From contig NC_088295.1 of assembly GCF_032854445.1 (NCBI RefSeq), positions 91,569,805-91,633,804 on the forward strand: a stretch of DNA of 64,000 bases, in the 5' to 3' direction. Both the position numbers and the translations under genes were made by a program. Each line of letters begins with the position of its first letter. Positions within the stretch are counted from its first letter, which is position 1. Under the pieces are notes generated by a model. It did not search any database. It was not told the origin of the DNA and saw only the letters and a program-made list of their open reading frames with translations. The stretch is from Liolophura sinensis (taxonomy: Eukaryota; Mollusca; Polyplacophora; Chitonida; Chitonidae). Shown here one piece after another: positions 33,380 through 43,969 of the stretch.

Positions 33380-35290
33380 ATATTTTGCATATATATTCAT
33401 CAATAAGACAACGGTGGATTCCCTCGTTTCGGATCATAAAACAGGTAGATAATTAGTATCCAAAATAAACCGCCAGGACGGCAAGATTTTCTATTGAATT
33501 AATTAGCTTTCATATCCGTGTCTGCTCCACTAAATACCAGTAGATGTGTCACGATGTTCGATGTTCACCGACTTGATTAATTTAAGTCTTCAAGCACAAT
33601 CTTCTCCTCCTCAGGTCATGAATCAATTTTATGTCAGAGTTCATGACATGCTCGTTATTCTAGGACAAAGGAGGAAAACCCTGTGTATTGTGGAATGGTT
33701 ATGACGACGGAGTTATACTCTTGGATCGTAAAGTCTATGATGTGTAATGTAAAGTGGTACGTATAGAGGGAGGTAGTTCTCTTGTGGCCTACACATCGGT
33801 ACTATGGAACTATCGATGCTAAGTGAACGTGTGAAGTATACACTGCTCTTTAGGTACAGATTACGATCACGTTAACAGGAAAGAAATAAATATGGCATTT
33901 TTACGCGCTTGTCCTGAGTAAGCAACGTCAAAAATCTCACAGTTTACAACTCTTATTTTATGCGGTTCTAAGGCAGACTGAGCGTACTGTAATGTAATGA
34001 GCATGGAAAGTCCTGTACACTACGCTCTCTTCCATCCTTAATCAGACACCTGCATTTCGTTAAGTAAAAAAATCATAACTGCAGATATTAGTAAAGCTGA
34101 ATTGTAACGGTTTTGGTTTCTAATGACGTCAATACACAGAAACATTTCCATCTGATGCCTGTTGCAATGCTAGCCTATGCACAGTTCCGAATGGAGGAAA
34201 TAACACCTGGTGTGTAACAGGCTGCTTGTTAACACGACGAGTGTACCGCAGGAGAATACATTGAGAGTCACAGTCTTTCGTTATCACGTAAAGCTGATAG
34301 AATATCAATATCGCTTTTGAGCATTATTTCTTATTTCTATAAATCTCAGGGAAATCTCTAGCATATTGCTTGACATGTCTGGTCTTCGAATTAAGATAGA
34401 GGTAATTCAGCGATACCTATGACAAACTAACAGAGGAGTTCAGATTCATGCACTAGAGCATTTTTGAGTTTCCAGAATGGAATCTGAGTTTCTGAGTTAA
34501 CCAATGAATCTCATACGCACTTTGCTAATGCGTTTGTAGGTTTGTCAGAGTAGTGGTTTCCCTCGTCCTGTAAGCACAAAAGCTCGAATGCGGTGTCAGA
34601 TCCGAATAAAATATATAAATACTGCAATATGCGCTTTCAACAAGTCGCTTATTTTATTCTCCTAAAACCTTTGCTGATGTCACTTACGTATGCATTCAGG
34701 GTATGTATAAGGTAGTCTCCGACAGCAGGGCTAATTAGCATGGAAGGTACCGTTATAATGAGGCTATAGTTGTAACTCCCAATATACAGCCTGTGAACGC
34801 CAGCTAATGTGCGGTTTCCTTGGGTTTCAGTTGTGAATGGCATGTGGCTGTCGCAAGGCAGTACCCTTTGTATTTATTTGATCTATTTAGTACACGTTCA
34901 TGTCACCCAGTAATACAACATTTGGACTCGACTAGTCACAGCGATTGTTAATTAACAAAGACAGTTTTCAAATATCTAAAAGTGGTTGATACATATAGGT
35001 ATTAAACTGGTGACCCAGAGGTACTGTACAACTGGAAAACATCTGTGTGACAGGCCAATTGAAAATAAGGCTTAAGCGGATACACGCTTGTGAGAATAAA
35101 TAAAAACAAATGTTATAGCGCGAGATTTGACATCTGTTTTTAAAGGAATGTGTTTTGTGTGTAACTAACATGGGAAATTTCCAAGTAATAAGGAAAAACA
35201 CGAGACTCATAACATTTGTGTCCTATCTCCCTTCCTGTTGTTGTTTGCATGATATGTTCATACACCGGTTTCAACATATCATAGCGTACG
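33380..35290. other. Intergenic sequence, nothing supported
   Basis: No coding exon, RNA gene or recognised repeat was found. It lies between the end of gene 2 and the start of gene 3. Confidence 0.4.
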
Positions 35291-35298
35291 CCAAACCC

Positions 35299-35449
35299 TA
35301 CATGCCTCTACACCTTTGCTAATACTACGGGGTAGAGCTGTACAACGTTCTATTTCATTTTCTTGTAGAAGGTTAATAGCGAGGGTGTAGAGGTATGTAG
35401 AACTAGCGATTGCCCAAGGGATGCTGTATGCTTCCTTACAGCATACAGC
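35299..35449. repeat. Inverted-repeat (foldback) segment
   Basis: CTACATGCCTCTACACCTTTGC at about 35299 pairs with GCGAGGGTGTAGAGGTATGTAG ending about 35401. Just beyond it, GCTGTATGC (35423-35431) and GCATACAGC (35441-35449) form a perfect 9-bp stem. This may be a small foldback or MITE-like element. No second copy was seen in the window. Confidence 0.5.
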
Positions 35450-35934
35450 CAATTGCAAATACTTGCAAGCATAAGCATACCTCGTACCGATTATATACGT
35501 CATTTTGCCTGGTGCATTTCATCTGGGAACTTGACCGTCAAGGGTTTATTTATAGTAAAGTAACTCTTTTGAGCGTTTTGAGTAAAAAAAAGACTTTGCC
35601 GTCTCTACCACGGGTCCATATTTATGTTCTTGACTAAATTGCCCAGTGCACTTACCGACTGAAAGCCACTGACAGAAAGTTTATCTACTTGATGGCTGGT
35701 AAGAATATTATAACAACAGAATAAGTCTTGAAAATTTCGAACCAACTGGTTGATCAGTTGTTGTTGTCTTGTCTTTGAGACGATCAACAAAGTAAAAGCA
35801 CAATGGCTTTCCACTCCAGTCGACACACATATAAGTCTATCTTTTCCCACATCCGCCGTATTTGCCTGACCAGCCTTCCGAGGCTATATTTATCAGTGGC
35901 TTATTGAGTATAGAATGACGAAATAGTCCACTTA

Positions 35935-36200
35935 GTGAGTGAGTGAGTGCTCGGGGTTTAACGTCGTACTCAACAATTTTTCAGTCATATGACGACGAAG
36001 GAATCCTTAGGGTGTATGTAATGTGCCTTCTTGTTTGAGGACGGATTTCCACCGCTCTTTTATATAGTGCTGCTTCACTGAGACGCCTTACCGAAGGCAA
36101 GTAAGGTGCCCCGCCCGAGCCATTACACTGATACGTTGTCAACCAGTCCTTACACTATCCCCTTCATGCTGAACGCCAAGTGACAAAGAAATAAGGCCAC
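35935..36200 (-). mobile_element. SINE family 2, minus-strand copy
   Basis: The GTGAGTGAGTGAG microsatellite end is followed by GGGGTTTAACGTCGTACTCA … CAGTCATATGACGACGAAGG … GCTTCACTGAGACGCC … CTGAACGCCAAGTGAC. It closely matches the copies at 48295-48550 (minus) and 42180-42452 (plus). Confidence 0.8.
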
Positions 36201-36483
36201 TGATATTACGAGCGTAGGATGAACATTGCTTAAGGCTTATCAGCAATATATTAAAGCTGAATCGATCAGCTCCAGTTGTTGAACAAGATGGAAATACTGA
36301 TTTGGAAGATATTTACCTGTACGACAAACTTATTTGACGTAATACATCTAGGTAGAAATAAGTCCCCAAATTTTTATACTGATGTGACACTAACAGCCAT
36401 CCATATTCATCAACCGACATAAAACACGTCTGAACACGTTTTTTATCCGTCACGGGTGGAGAGGTGCGGGACAGGGGGTACAG

Positions 36484-36528
36484 TTTTAGTGAGAAATAAC
36501 ATGTCACATTGTTACCCTCCTCATAATG
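36484..36528 (+). CDS. Possible isolated tail micro-exon (45 nt)
   Basis: The bases after GGGGGTACAG code VLVRNNMSHCYPPHN in phase 1-1 and are followed by a good GTAAGT donor. The end CYPPHN resembles TYPTNRN (24572) and MNPTNNN (4153). The acceptor has a poor pyrimidine tract and no partner exons were found nearby, so this may be a relic of another gene copy. Confidence 0.3.
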
Positions 36529-36529
36529 G

Positions 36530-37800
36530 TAAGTTACAGCATGGAACGGGTGAAAGGTGTGTGACCGCATACCAAAATCCTAAATCGGTCTGTTTTATAA
36601 ACGTCTGCAGCATATACTTTTTATTTAATATACTGATTCGACGCCCTGCTGAAAATTTAACAGTAAAGCGGAAGCTATGTTGCTTAATAACTCGGAGGTT
36701 ATGTTGCCTAATAACGTGGAAGTTATGTTGCGTAATATACGTGAGAAACTTTAGGCCGTAGGAACCTGTAGCGCTGAATAAGTTTGTGCACTAAATGTTG
36801 TTGGGCTCTCCGTTACGTGAGCACCGGCCTGGCAAAAGGAGAGAAAACCCAACTTACATGAAAACTTACATGATTAGATTCACATGTATATCAAAACACC
36901 TTAAAGAATATCTCCAACGACTTTATTTTTACACGAAATGTTCCGTAGGCACAATATTTATGCTATCTTATCTTAGCGAATTTTATTTAGAAACTTCGAT
37001 TAAAGTTATACCATCTGTTCATCTTGTCGACCGCGGAACCGTCTCGGGGTTACGTCATGCCGATAAGACCTGCCGTGATTATGTATTGACAAACTCTGTA
37101 AATCGTTGTCGAATCCATACATTAGGCCTACCCGGTGTGTGCTATTCAAGAATTACAGCATAGCGACTAGGTGATACGATCACCGAGTTTTTTGCTCACA
37201 TATACCGACCACTGTAGATGAATCAAACACGCTCCCGTCTGGTCTGTCTGCCACGAAATGGGACATGGTTGTACCCGTGGAGAATGTGGCACGGTTTCGC
37301 AGTCCACAGTATATAACTTTTTATAACCAAGTTGACCAATACCGAGGATCCATACGGATTGTGAGTTGTGACGAGCTAGAAAAGTCTGCACGCACCAACG
37401 CACACACACACACGCGTGCTCACAGACACACACAATGTCTCCTTCATTGTCGACATTCTTAGCGTATACCTAACTGCCATGGTGCGGTGATGGCCTTAAC
37501 CGGCTTCCATAGATTACACATCCCTGCACATAGTTTGTAACTAGTTTGTTCTGAGTGAAACATTGTATCCCTGTCCTGGCGACATTTATACTGTATAATT
37601 CTTGTGTGAACAGACAGTGGGTTCTGAGATATAAATCTGGTCGATGTATCAGCCTTGACCTGTAGACTTATTTAGAGTCTCCACGGAGGACTGTTGAGCT
37701 TAAAGCCAGCAGTGCGGAGATGTGACCTTGTAAAGGTAGGTACTGCACATATACTGGCGTATACATGGGCCGCAACAGCTGCGTCACATGGTAGTCAATA
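36530..37800. other. Intergenic sequence, no supported gene
   Basis: A short (CA)n-like run lies at 37400-37435. No exon or named repeat was recognised. Confidence 0.4.
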
Positions 37801-37804
37801 TGTG

Positions 37805-38130
37805 TACACAGACCTATGATCTACTGTGAGCTACCCGCTACCAGCGGGTAGACTGCAGTCTAACATCACGCTATCTGCTGGATGTTAATGGCGGGTGGAC
37901 AGCAGTCTAACACCACGATGTCTGCTGAGAGCTAATAGCGGGTGGATAGCAGTCTAACACCACGATGTCTGCTAGACGCTACTAGCAGGTGGACATCAAT
38001 CTCACACCACCATGTCTGCTGACAGCTACTAGCGGGTGGACAACAGTCTAACAACACGTTGTCTGCGGACAGCTAGTAACGGCTGGACAGTCTTAGATCA
38101 CAATGTCAACTGGCCGTTACTAACGGGCGG
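37805..38130. repeat. 47-bp tandem array, about 7 units
   Basis: GCGGGTGGACAGCAGTCTAA CACCACGATGTCTGCTG recurs at 37891, 37938, 37985 and 38032 (period 47). The edges are diverged. Confidence 0.88.
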
Positions 38131-38204
38131 GAATCAGTCTGACATTATGATTGTATAACCAAATATCTGCATCTACTGATAAATATGGTGGATAAAATGT
38201 CGCG

Positions 38205-38470
38205 TTGTCAAGCTGTGAATCAATAGCCACGGATACATGTTGCGCTGTCGCCCCGTCCATCTGCGAACCACGGTTACATGTGGCGTTGTCGCCCCGTCAA
38301 GCTGTGAACCAATAGCCACGGATACATGTCGCGTTGTCGCTCTGTCAAGTCGTGAACCAATAGCCAAGGATACATGTCGCGTTGTCGCCCCGTCAAGCTG
38401 TGAGCCAATAACCACGGATACATGTCGCGTTGTCGCTCTGTCAAGTCGTGAACCAATAGCCACGGATGCA
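38205..38470. repeat. 48-bp tandem array, about 5-6 units (unrelated)
   Basis: CCAATAGCCACGGATACATG TCGCGTTGTCGCCCCGTCAA GCTGTGAA repeats with period 48. Two variants (CCCCGTCAAGCTGTGA and CTCTGTCAAGTCGTGA) alternate, so the true unit may be 96 bp. It is unrelated to the 2130 family. Confidence 0.9.
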
Positions 38471-38609
38471 CATAGTGCCCACAGTGGAGCTTCTGCATTC
38501 TAGTGTCAGCCAAGTGTAATAAAAACGTTTTGAGCAATCACACATGATATTTATTTCATTTCTTTTAAACATTTATTATTTTTGTCTTCGGACATCCCAA
38601 CATTCGGCT

Positions 38610-39412
38610 TGCCACAGATATGCATCAAAGTATCCCACCAACGTTTGCCTTCCCACACATATGTACCAAAGTATTCCACCAACATTTGTCTTCCCATACA
38701 TAGGCCCTATGTACCAAAAAGTATTCCACCAACATTTGTCTTCCCATACATAGGCCCTATGTACCAAAAAGTACCCCACCAACATTTGTCTTCCCATACA
38801 TAGGCCCTATGTACCAAAAAGTATTCCACCAACATTTGTCTTCCCATACATAGGCCCTATGTACCAAAGCATCCCACCAACATTTGTTTTCCCATACATA
38901 GGCCCTATGCACCAAAGTATCTCACCAACATTTGTCTTCCCATACATAGGCCCTATGTACCAAAAAGTATTCCACCAACATTTGTCTTCCCATACATAGG
39001 CCCTATGCACCAAAGTATCCCACCAACATTTGTCTTCCCATACATACGCACTATGTACCAAAAAGTATTCCACCAACATTTGTCTTCCCATACATAGGCC
39101 CTATGCACCAAAGTATCCCACCAACATTTGTCTTCCCATACATAGGCCCTATGTACCAAAGTATCCCACCAGCATTTGTCTTCCCATACATAGATGCTAT
39201 GTACCATAGTGCCCCACCAACATTTACACAGGCCTTATGCACCAAAGTATCTCACCAACAGGTCTTCCCATACATAAGCCCTATGTACCAAAAAGTACCC
39301 CACCAACATTTGTCTTCCCATACATAGGCCCTATGTACCAAAAAGTACCCCACCAACATTTGTCTTCCCATACATAGGCCCTATGCACCAAAGCATTCCA
39401 CCAACATTCTGC
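38610..39412. repeat. About 47-50-bp tandem array, about 16 units
   Basis: The unit is CCACCAACATTTGTCTTCCC ATACATAGGCCCTATGTACC AAAAAGTATT. Length varies at the A-run and the GTACC/GCACC variant. It ends about 30 bp before the candidate first exon of gene 3. Confidence 0.92.
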
Positions 39413-39443
39413 CGATATACATGAATGACATTTTTTGTTCCAG

Positions 39444-39501
39444 ATGTTTCCTTGGAATTTGTTCTCGCTGAGTTTGGTTGTTCGGTTTCTCACACTCACA
39501 G
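39444..39501 (+). CDS. Gene 3, candidate first coding exon (signal peptide)
   Basis: ATG at 39444 opens MFPWNLFSLSLVVRFLTLT and ends in phase 1 at a GTATAG donor (39502). A hydrophobic stretch of about 15 residues with small residues near the end fits a secretory signal peptide, although an Arg in the core is unusual. Spliced to the Ig exon at 42602 it continues …TLT-VSGVEISV, giving a plausible cleavage region. Position, orientation and phase fit gene 3. Caution: TCACACTCACAGGTATAGTAC resembles the donor-derived satellite. A TTTTTTGTTCCAG before the ATG could also be an acceptor, so an upstream exon is possible. Confidence 0.42.
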
Positions 39502-39587
39502 GTATAGTACAGAACTTTCATCACAAATTTGCTCGTCCTAATAGTCAGTTAAAATCCAAATAATCTGCTGCCTGCTCATAATCGTAG

Positions 39588-39690
39588 CTTTATCCCAGGC
39601 CCCGCTTGGTTTCCTCCCACGATAATGCTGGCCGCTTTCGTATGAGTGACGTATTCTTCAGTACGGCGTAAAACACCATTTAAGTAGTAT
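39588..39690 (+). mobile_element. SINE family 1, 3' fragment
   Basis: GGTTTCCTCCCACGATAATG CTGGCCGC and GTACGGCGTAAAACACCATTTAAG mark the family tail. Confidence 0.75.
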
Positions 39691-39699
39691 ATATACATT

Positions 39700-42180
39700 T
39701 TTTTAAAGAAAGAAATAAATCAATAAATGTCCTCATCAATTGTTTTGTGTGTTTCTAACACACCTAGCGATGCAAGCGAACTAAATGACGAACTATTCTG
39801 ACAGCCACAAATTAAACATTCTCTTTCACTTGGCATTACACGTGGTTGTTTTTGTAACGGACCCCTTCAGTGAAACAGGTTTGTTTCTGTAACGTATCAT
39901 TTCAGTCAGTATAATAGGTTTGTTTCTGGGTGGATTGATTTACTAATTTGACTTATATTTTGTCGAAGGCCAAGAAACCTGTGTGATCACTGGGTAAAAG
40001 GCAACCGATCGATGGAGTCACATATATCAAAATTGGGGACATTTTGGGGAAAACTATCATTTGGGGCAAATATATCCATGAAATAATTACATGTACATAA
40101 ATCGAATATTCTATTACCCTTCGATTCCCTTTTATTATATAAAACGCACTGCTTGGCATTGTGCCAAGTGTACATTATCTAAGTCGTTAAATACCCCGAT
40201 CACGAGACAGAACCGTTTGACTTCTGGACGGGTCTATTGTAGATCTATGGGTGGCTAGAGGTTGCTGTTTACACTGAATAAAGCAGACGACAAATATAAA
40301 CAAAGAAACGAAATGTCTATTTTTTCTGTCGGAGCGAACGTTTATTTTAAAAGGGAAAAGTCTCAGATTACAGATAGTTTTCTTTAAACCGCGCCCTTCG
40401 CGGAGTGCGGAAGGCGCGGCCAAAAATGGACGCTGTCAGCCACCATAAGTCAGGGTAGTCTAACGGTAGTTTTACATTAAATCGATGTGGAAGAGTTTAT
40501 ATATTAGGTCGTAGGCGAAGCCAAATTTACATTTTATAAATTACCACATTTACATACAGTAAATTCAGAAGTAATTCACACCACTTCTTCTATTCTATCA
40601 CAGTCCAGATTAAGTCTTATACCTTCTCCAGACCTTAACAGGTCAATTTCAGTTGATATAGATGATGAAAGTAACCATTATAAAGCCATTTTATGATATG
40701 CAGAGTTCAACATTAAAATTTTCAACCGTAAGACAGAGAAATGTTTTTGAAACTCGTTTAAAGGTCGGTAAAGGCAGATTACGCTAAAATCTACGTGCGC
40801 CATTACAAGCCGTCATTGCTACTCAAACAGACGTGTAGAAGTTATAAATTGTTTCAACTCTCTTTAGTTTAATATTTTTTTAAAAGTGATGTCAAAGCCA
40901 ATTGCTCACTTGAGTTTCAGTCAATGTCGATTTAGATACCGGTATCATACCGGTTGAACTATCAGCAATAAAATGGAAACTAGAGTGGCGATATGTGATA
41001 CAAGTTGGTGGGACTGCACAATATACGTGTTGGCAAGGGCCCAACTGTCCAGTGGGAAATGGCCAGTACACTTTTATTTGTGGTCATTTGTGGTGGCTAA
41101 AATAGAAAAAAAAAGTGGTGAAGCAGAGGAATCAATGTCCCAGCCTCACAAGTGAGGGCTCACTAGCTGACAATAGGCCCCACAAAACTCTGCCCTTTCA
41201 CATACATGTAGCTGGAGAGAAGTTTTAGTTGTTTCTGGTGACTGAAAGTATGTGAAGCTTTGAGGAGATGTATATAATGATCACAGGGTAAGGCAGCTAG
41301 TCAGGTGAAAGAAAACTATTAGTATACCCCATTTTCAGTACTTTTCACCTGGGAGAGATATTAGAAAATGAAGTCTGGACATTCTGCTGTAACAAAATGT
41401 TCTCACCCTCTTTCACGTGATCATGTGTAAATGTTAGCTCTTAGATTGGTTGGTCGTGTTCACAGCCTAGTGTCCACGTTATTTCTGAAAGCAAAGCTCA
41501 GAAGAATAAAACATATCTCAGATCTATGAACATGTATACATTTTGTCTAAATAATCACAGCTATAAATTAAGTTGACGCAATTAATCATTTGAGCATACA
41601 TATGTTTAAAAGACAACATATACAGCAAGAGGAATGCCTGTATAAAGAAGAATTGCTGGTTCATCAGCCAGAGCTATTCAACCCGTGAACGGCCTCCTGT
41701 ATGCACAGACCAGGTCCTGCTTGTACAAAGCCTTAACGTTACGAACTCACAACCAGCAATGTAGGTACGAACCCATGGCCGTTACATGCTCATAACGTTA
41801 AGTGGGCTTCGTACAAGTGGGCGCACACCTATTGGGCAGGAATAGTTCATTCCTCTGTACAGTCATGTATCGCAGTGTGACAGTACATGTTGTGTAAATT
41901 TATCCCCGTGTAATTTATTTTAATATATAGGAAGATTGTTACCCTAATAATAAAATTCCTCAACCTATTCACATTTGAAAGGGCAACTTTCAGTGCGATT
42001 TATGCACATTTCTAATTTGACTTTGGAAACAATATTAGTTGGATTGGTCAGTTTCATGGCTTTACATAATGCCTTCTGAATAGCTTTAATAAACACCTTG
42101 TGAACGTGCCGGTTCAGGGGCAGTAGATCCAGGGTCAGTCCACTCCTGGGTCGGGTCACACTTTAGAAGAGGGTGTTGTA
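39700..42180. other. Gene 3 intron 1, inverted repeats
   Basis: No exon is supported. A GC-rich hairpin lies at 40389-40419 (CCGCGCCCTTCGC … GCGGAAGGCGCGG). A longer inverted repeat has arms at about 41720-41740 (CTTGTACAAAGCCTTAACGTT) and 41791-41817 (AACGTTAAGTGGGCTTCGTACAAG), possibly a foldback element. Confidence 0.45.
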
Positions 42181-42452
42181 GCTTCGTTGCTTTGTATTCA
42201 GCGTTAAGGGGATAGTGCAACAAACTGGTTGACCTGTATCAGTAAAATGGCTTGGGCGGGGTGGCTTAATTGCCTTTGGTAAGGCGTCTCAGTGAAGCAA
42301 CACCACATAAAAGAGTGGTGGAAATCTGTCCTGCACAATGAAGCATATTAAATGCATTCAAAAAATTAAGGACTCCTTTGTCGTCATATGAAAAAATTGT
42401 CAAGTACGGCGTCAAACCCTAAACACTCACTCACTCACTCACTCACTCACCT
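42180..42452 (+). mobile_element. SINE family 2, + strand copy
   Basis: CAGCGTTAAGGGGATAGTGC, AAGGCGTCTCAGTGAAGC, TGTCGTCATATGAAAAAATTG and GTACGGCGTCAAACCC are followed by a perfect (CTCA)n tail at 42423-42450. This is the complement of the 35935 copy. Confidence 0.8.
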
Positions 42453-42601
42453 TGCAAACATGAGAAAAGGTGGCAGCTACAGTGTGTGTGTCATGTAGTG
42501 TGCTTTGCTCACTTTTCCACTTAGTTGTTTCTGTTTTGCTAATGCTGGATTTCTTATCATTTATAGTGTTGGATAATAATGCTAACATTGTTATGTTGCA
42601 G

Positions 42602-42982
42602 TGTCAGGTGTAGAAATATCCGTGTCCCCGACCAGCCTGAATGAGGGAAGCACTCTGACGATCACCTGTAGAGAACAGTCACTTTCACAAGAAGATTTTC
42701 TGTATAAACTAGGTCTACAGAAGGCCAATGATGCCGAGGGATACAACAACCTCCTTGAATATAGTCTAAACCTTGATTCAGGATACCTGCTTAAATGGGG
42801 AACTACTATCGGTGATATTCAGCAGCGGGCTAATGTTACCACGTCATTTGATGCTGGTGGGTTTTTTGAGCTGAGGATACATTCAGTCAGGTGTAGCGAT
42901 CCGGCCTCATTCAGGTGTACCATGACATCAAGTGCCAGTGGGACGACTCTGTTTTCAAATGTACAGAATGTGTCTATACATG
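42602..42982 (+). CDS. Gene 3, first Ig-like domain exon (V-type-like)
   Basis: The acceptor TTATGTTGCAG ends at 42601 and the donor is TG-GTAAGG at 42983. It is 381 nt, phase 1-1, 127 codons. The start VSGVEISVSPTSLNEGSTLT followed by ITC is typical of an Ig strand B (SPTSLNEGSTLTITC). Later come LLKWG with a Trp, FELRIHSVRCSD and ASFRCTMTS, where the second conserved Cys would lie (strand F; ‘D-x-A-x-F-x-C’ pattern). There is an extra Cys (VRC). The domain is complete in one exon, as is usual for the superfamily. Candidate N-glycosylation sites are NVT (ANVTTS) and NVS (QNVSIH). It faces outside as part of a receptor-like protein. Ligand unknown; no named family was recognised. Confidence 0.85.
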
Positions 42983-43129
42983 GTAAGGTTAGATGCTATG
43001 TATATACAGTAGTTGCTCCATACTTTGAACAGATGTTCATGTTTTGTATCTTTTTTTCAAATGACAACTGAGTACTGAACTCGAGTTTGTCTAGTCATTC
43101 TATCTTCATGAAAATTTTGACCCCACTAT

Positions 43130-43290
43130 GATCTCAATGCAGCATGAGGACCAGGAGCCTCCCACCAATGGGAAGCTCAGCTCATGCTGGCTTCCTCTTT
43201 GGTTGTACCTGGGAAAGTCTGCCAGCAACCTGCGGATGGCTGTGGGTTCCTCCCTCCATAATGCTGAAGTGGTCATACAAGCTGAACATA
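43130..43290 (+). mobile_element. SINE family 1, truncated copy
   Basis: CAGGAGCCTCCCACCAATG, CTCATGCTGGCTTCCTC and TCTGCCAGCAACCTGCGGAT match the family. The tail is lost after CATAATGCTG. Confidence 0.8.
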
Positions 43291-43512
43291 ACCTACCTGC
43301 TTTAGGGGCTGATATATAGCCCTATTCCCAATGGTCTTATTCCCAATTAGCAGCAACAAATGTACTAAATGGGGATTGATTTTACAAAATATACACATTT
43401 ATTTTAGATATACGCACCTCTCTCTTACTGCTTGAACATTGGTTGTATTAAAGGTATAAGTAAAGGTTTGTGTTTGGTGTTGGTTGACTTAAATTTGGTT
43501 AACTCCACACTG

Positions 43513-43728
43513 CACAATGATCCAGGAGCCGCTCACCAATGTGGTCGCTGTAAGTTCATGTCCAGCTTGTGCTGGCTTTCTCTCCTGCTGTACGTAAGAA
43601 GGTCTTGCAGAAACTTGGGCATGGTCATAGGGTTCCCATGAGCTCTGCCAGTTTCCTCTCACCATTTTGTTGTATAAGAGAAATACTCTTGAGTGCAACG
43701 TGAAACACAAGTCAAATAAATAAAAAAA
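43513..43728 (+). mobile_element. SINE family 1, diverged copy
   Basis: CCAGGAGCCGCTCACCAATG TGGTCGCTG … GTCCAGCTTGTGCTGG … CTCTTGAGTGCAACGTGAAA … CAAATAAATAAA. The tail is present and the first 20-30 bases of the head are missing. Confidence 0.8.
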
Positions 43729-43859
43729 TATGCATTCACAAGTTTTTATTGGTTGGTGACCTAAGTTATGTACCAGTTAACTGTATAATTCACATAAAAA
43801 TCACACCTGCCTGATTTATGTCTGTTGTTTTTTTTTTTTCAAAATATTTGGTTTCACAT

Positions 43860-43968
43860 TAAAATTTTCCCCATGGTAAGCCCACTGACCCTTTCCCCAT
43901 ATTCTGTGGGTTATGACCTGATAAGATATTCTTAGTTATGGCGTAAAATGCCAATCAAATAAATAATT
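43860..43968 (+). mobile_element. SINE family 1, 3' fragment
   Basis: The end ATATTCTTAGTTATGGCGTA AAATGCCAATCAAATAAATAA matches the family tail. The preceding part is only loosely similar. Confidence 0.55.
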
Positions 43969-43969
43969 A

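Noticed and set aside
32231-33456. Cys/Leu-rich + frames that look like membrane proteins
   Set aside because: Result of a pyrimidine-rich 37-38-bp repeat shifting through all three frames.
33600-33680. Possible exon after TTCTCCTCCTCAG
   Set aside because: Good acceptor, but phase 1 hits a stop quickly and there is no suitable donor. No paralog elsewhere in the window.
42601-43071. Reading the whole 156-codon frame as one coding region
   Set aside because: A good GTAAGG donor at 42983 ends the Ig domain in phase 1. The remaining codons (KVRCYVYTVV…) are intron read-through.
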